64,000 bases of DNA, from positions 496,001-560,000 of the forward strand of contig CAWFFB010000014.1 in the NCBI GenBank assembly GCA_963814975.1, given 5' to 3'. Positions 63,945 to 64,000 of the stretch are shown in pieces (position 1 is the first letter of the stretch; each line of letters opens with the position of its first letter). The notes beneath the pieces are model-generated. The model was given only the letters and a program-made list of their open reading frames with translations. It had not been told where the DNA came from and made no database searches. The position numbers were made by a program, and so were the translations under genes. The DNA comes from CAVUXJ01 sp963814975. GTDB taxonomy: Bacteria > Acidobacteriota > Vicinamibacteria > Vicinamibacterales > CAVVIG01.

Positions 63945-64000
63945 ATCACACGCCGGTCTGTCCTTGAATTCGTTCCGAGCGTTGAGTGAGGCCGTGCCAG

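Overview
The window looks like a chromosomal segment of a high-GC Gram-negative soil-type bacterium. My best guess is Acidobacteriota, probably the Vicinamibacteria. The reasons are an Oar-like receptor with an N-terminal carboxypeptidase-regulatory domain, outer-membrane porins and lipoproteins, a PH-domain/c-type cytochrome protein of reaction-centre-cytochrome type, GTG/TTG starts, and small conserved proteins I associate with that phylum. This is inference; no rRNA gene is present to confirm it. I see no tRNA, rRNA or CRISPR array.

The first 43 kb is dominated by phosphate and polyphosphate biology. pstB-phoU (396-1908, minus) lies 24 kb away from pstS-pstC-pstA (26572-29399, plus), so the Pst transporter is split in two. 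Between and around them are exopolyphosphatase (6711-8237), two polyphosphate-binding CHAD proteins (8296-9208, 16134-17096), SixA, pyrophosphatase, polyphosphate kinase, the Mg2+ channel MgtE, a porin, glycerophosphodiesterase, a DUF47-Pit low-affinity phosphate uptake pair, a PhoD remnant and a PhoR-PhoB pair (40608-42780). Seven Pho-box-like sites (half-sites 11 bp apart) precede genes of this set. Three of them share the exact form TTAAC-N5-CGAAAC and lie in front of pstB, the porin and pstS. Together they suggest one phosphate-starvation regulon. Nitrogen and polyamine metabolism (type III glutamine synthetase, arginine decarboxylase) and ADP-glucose synthesis are interspersed.

From about 43 kb onward the content is mixed: a UreH-like nickel permease, a cytochrome P450, an EEP-family enzyme, a SCO1-type copper chaperone, DUF72, a YheT-type hydrolase, a dicarboxylate symporter, a penicillin-acylase-like lipoprotein, one IS630-family insertion sequence, an operon of a hypothetical protein, a TPM protein, LemA and a PH-domain/dihaem cytochrome fusion, a YvcK-like protein, a stand-alone LigD phosphoesterase, a POT peptide transporter and a B12-binding radical SAM enzyme.

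Two genome-wide peculiarities stand out. First, at least ten intergenic spaces are filled with strictly 7-bp-periodic degenerate repeats of several sequence families. They are often arranged as two inverted arms and sometimes run right up to a start codon. Second, more than a dozen otherwise full-length genes are broken by single-base frame changes (arginine decarboxylase five times, the TonB-type receptor at least six). This points to an indel-rich assembly rather than wholesale pseudogenisation. Two loci (a type I phosphodiesterase and PhoD) are genuinely truncated remnants.
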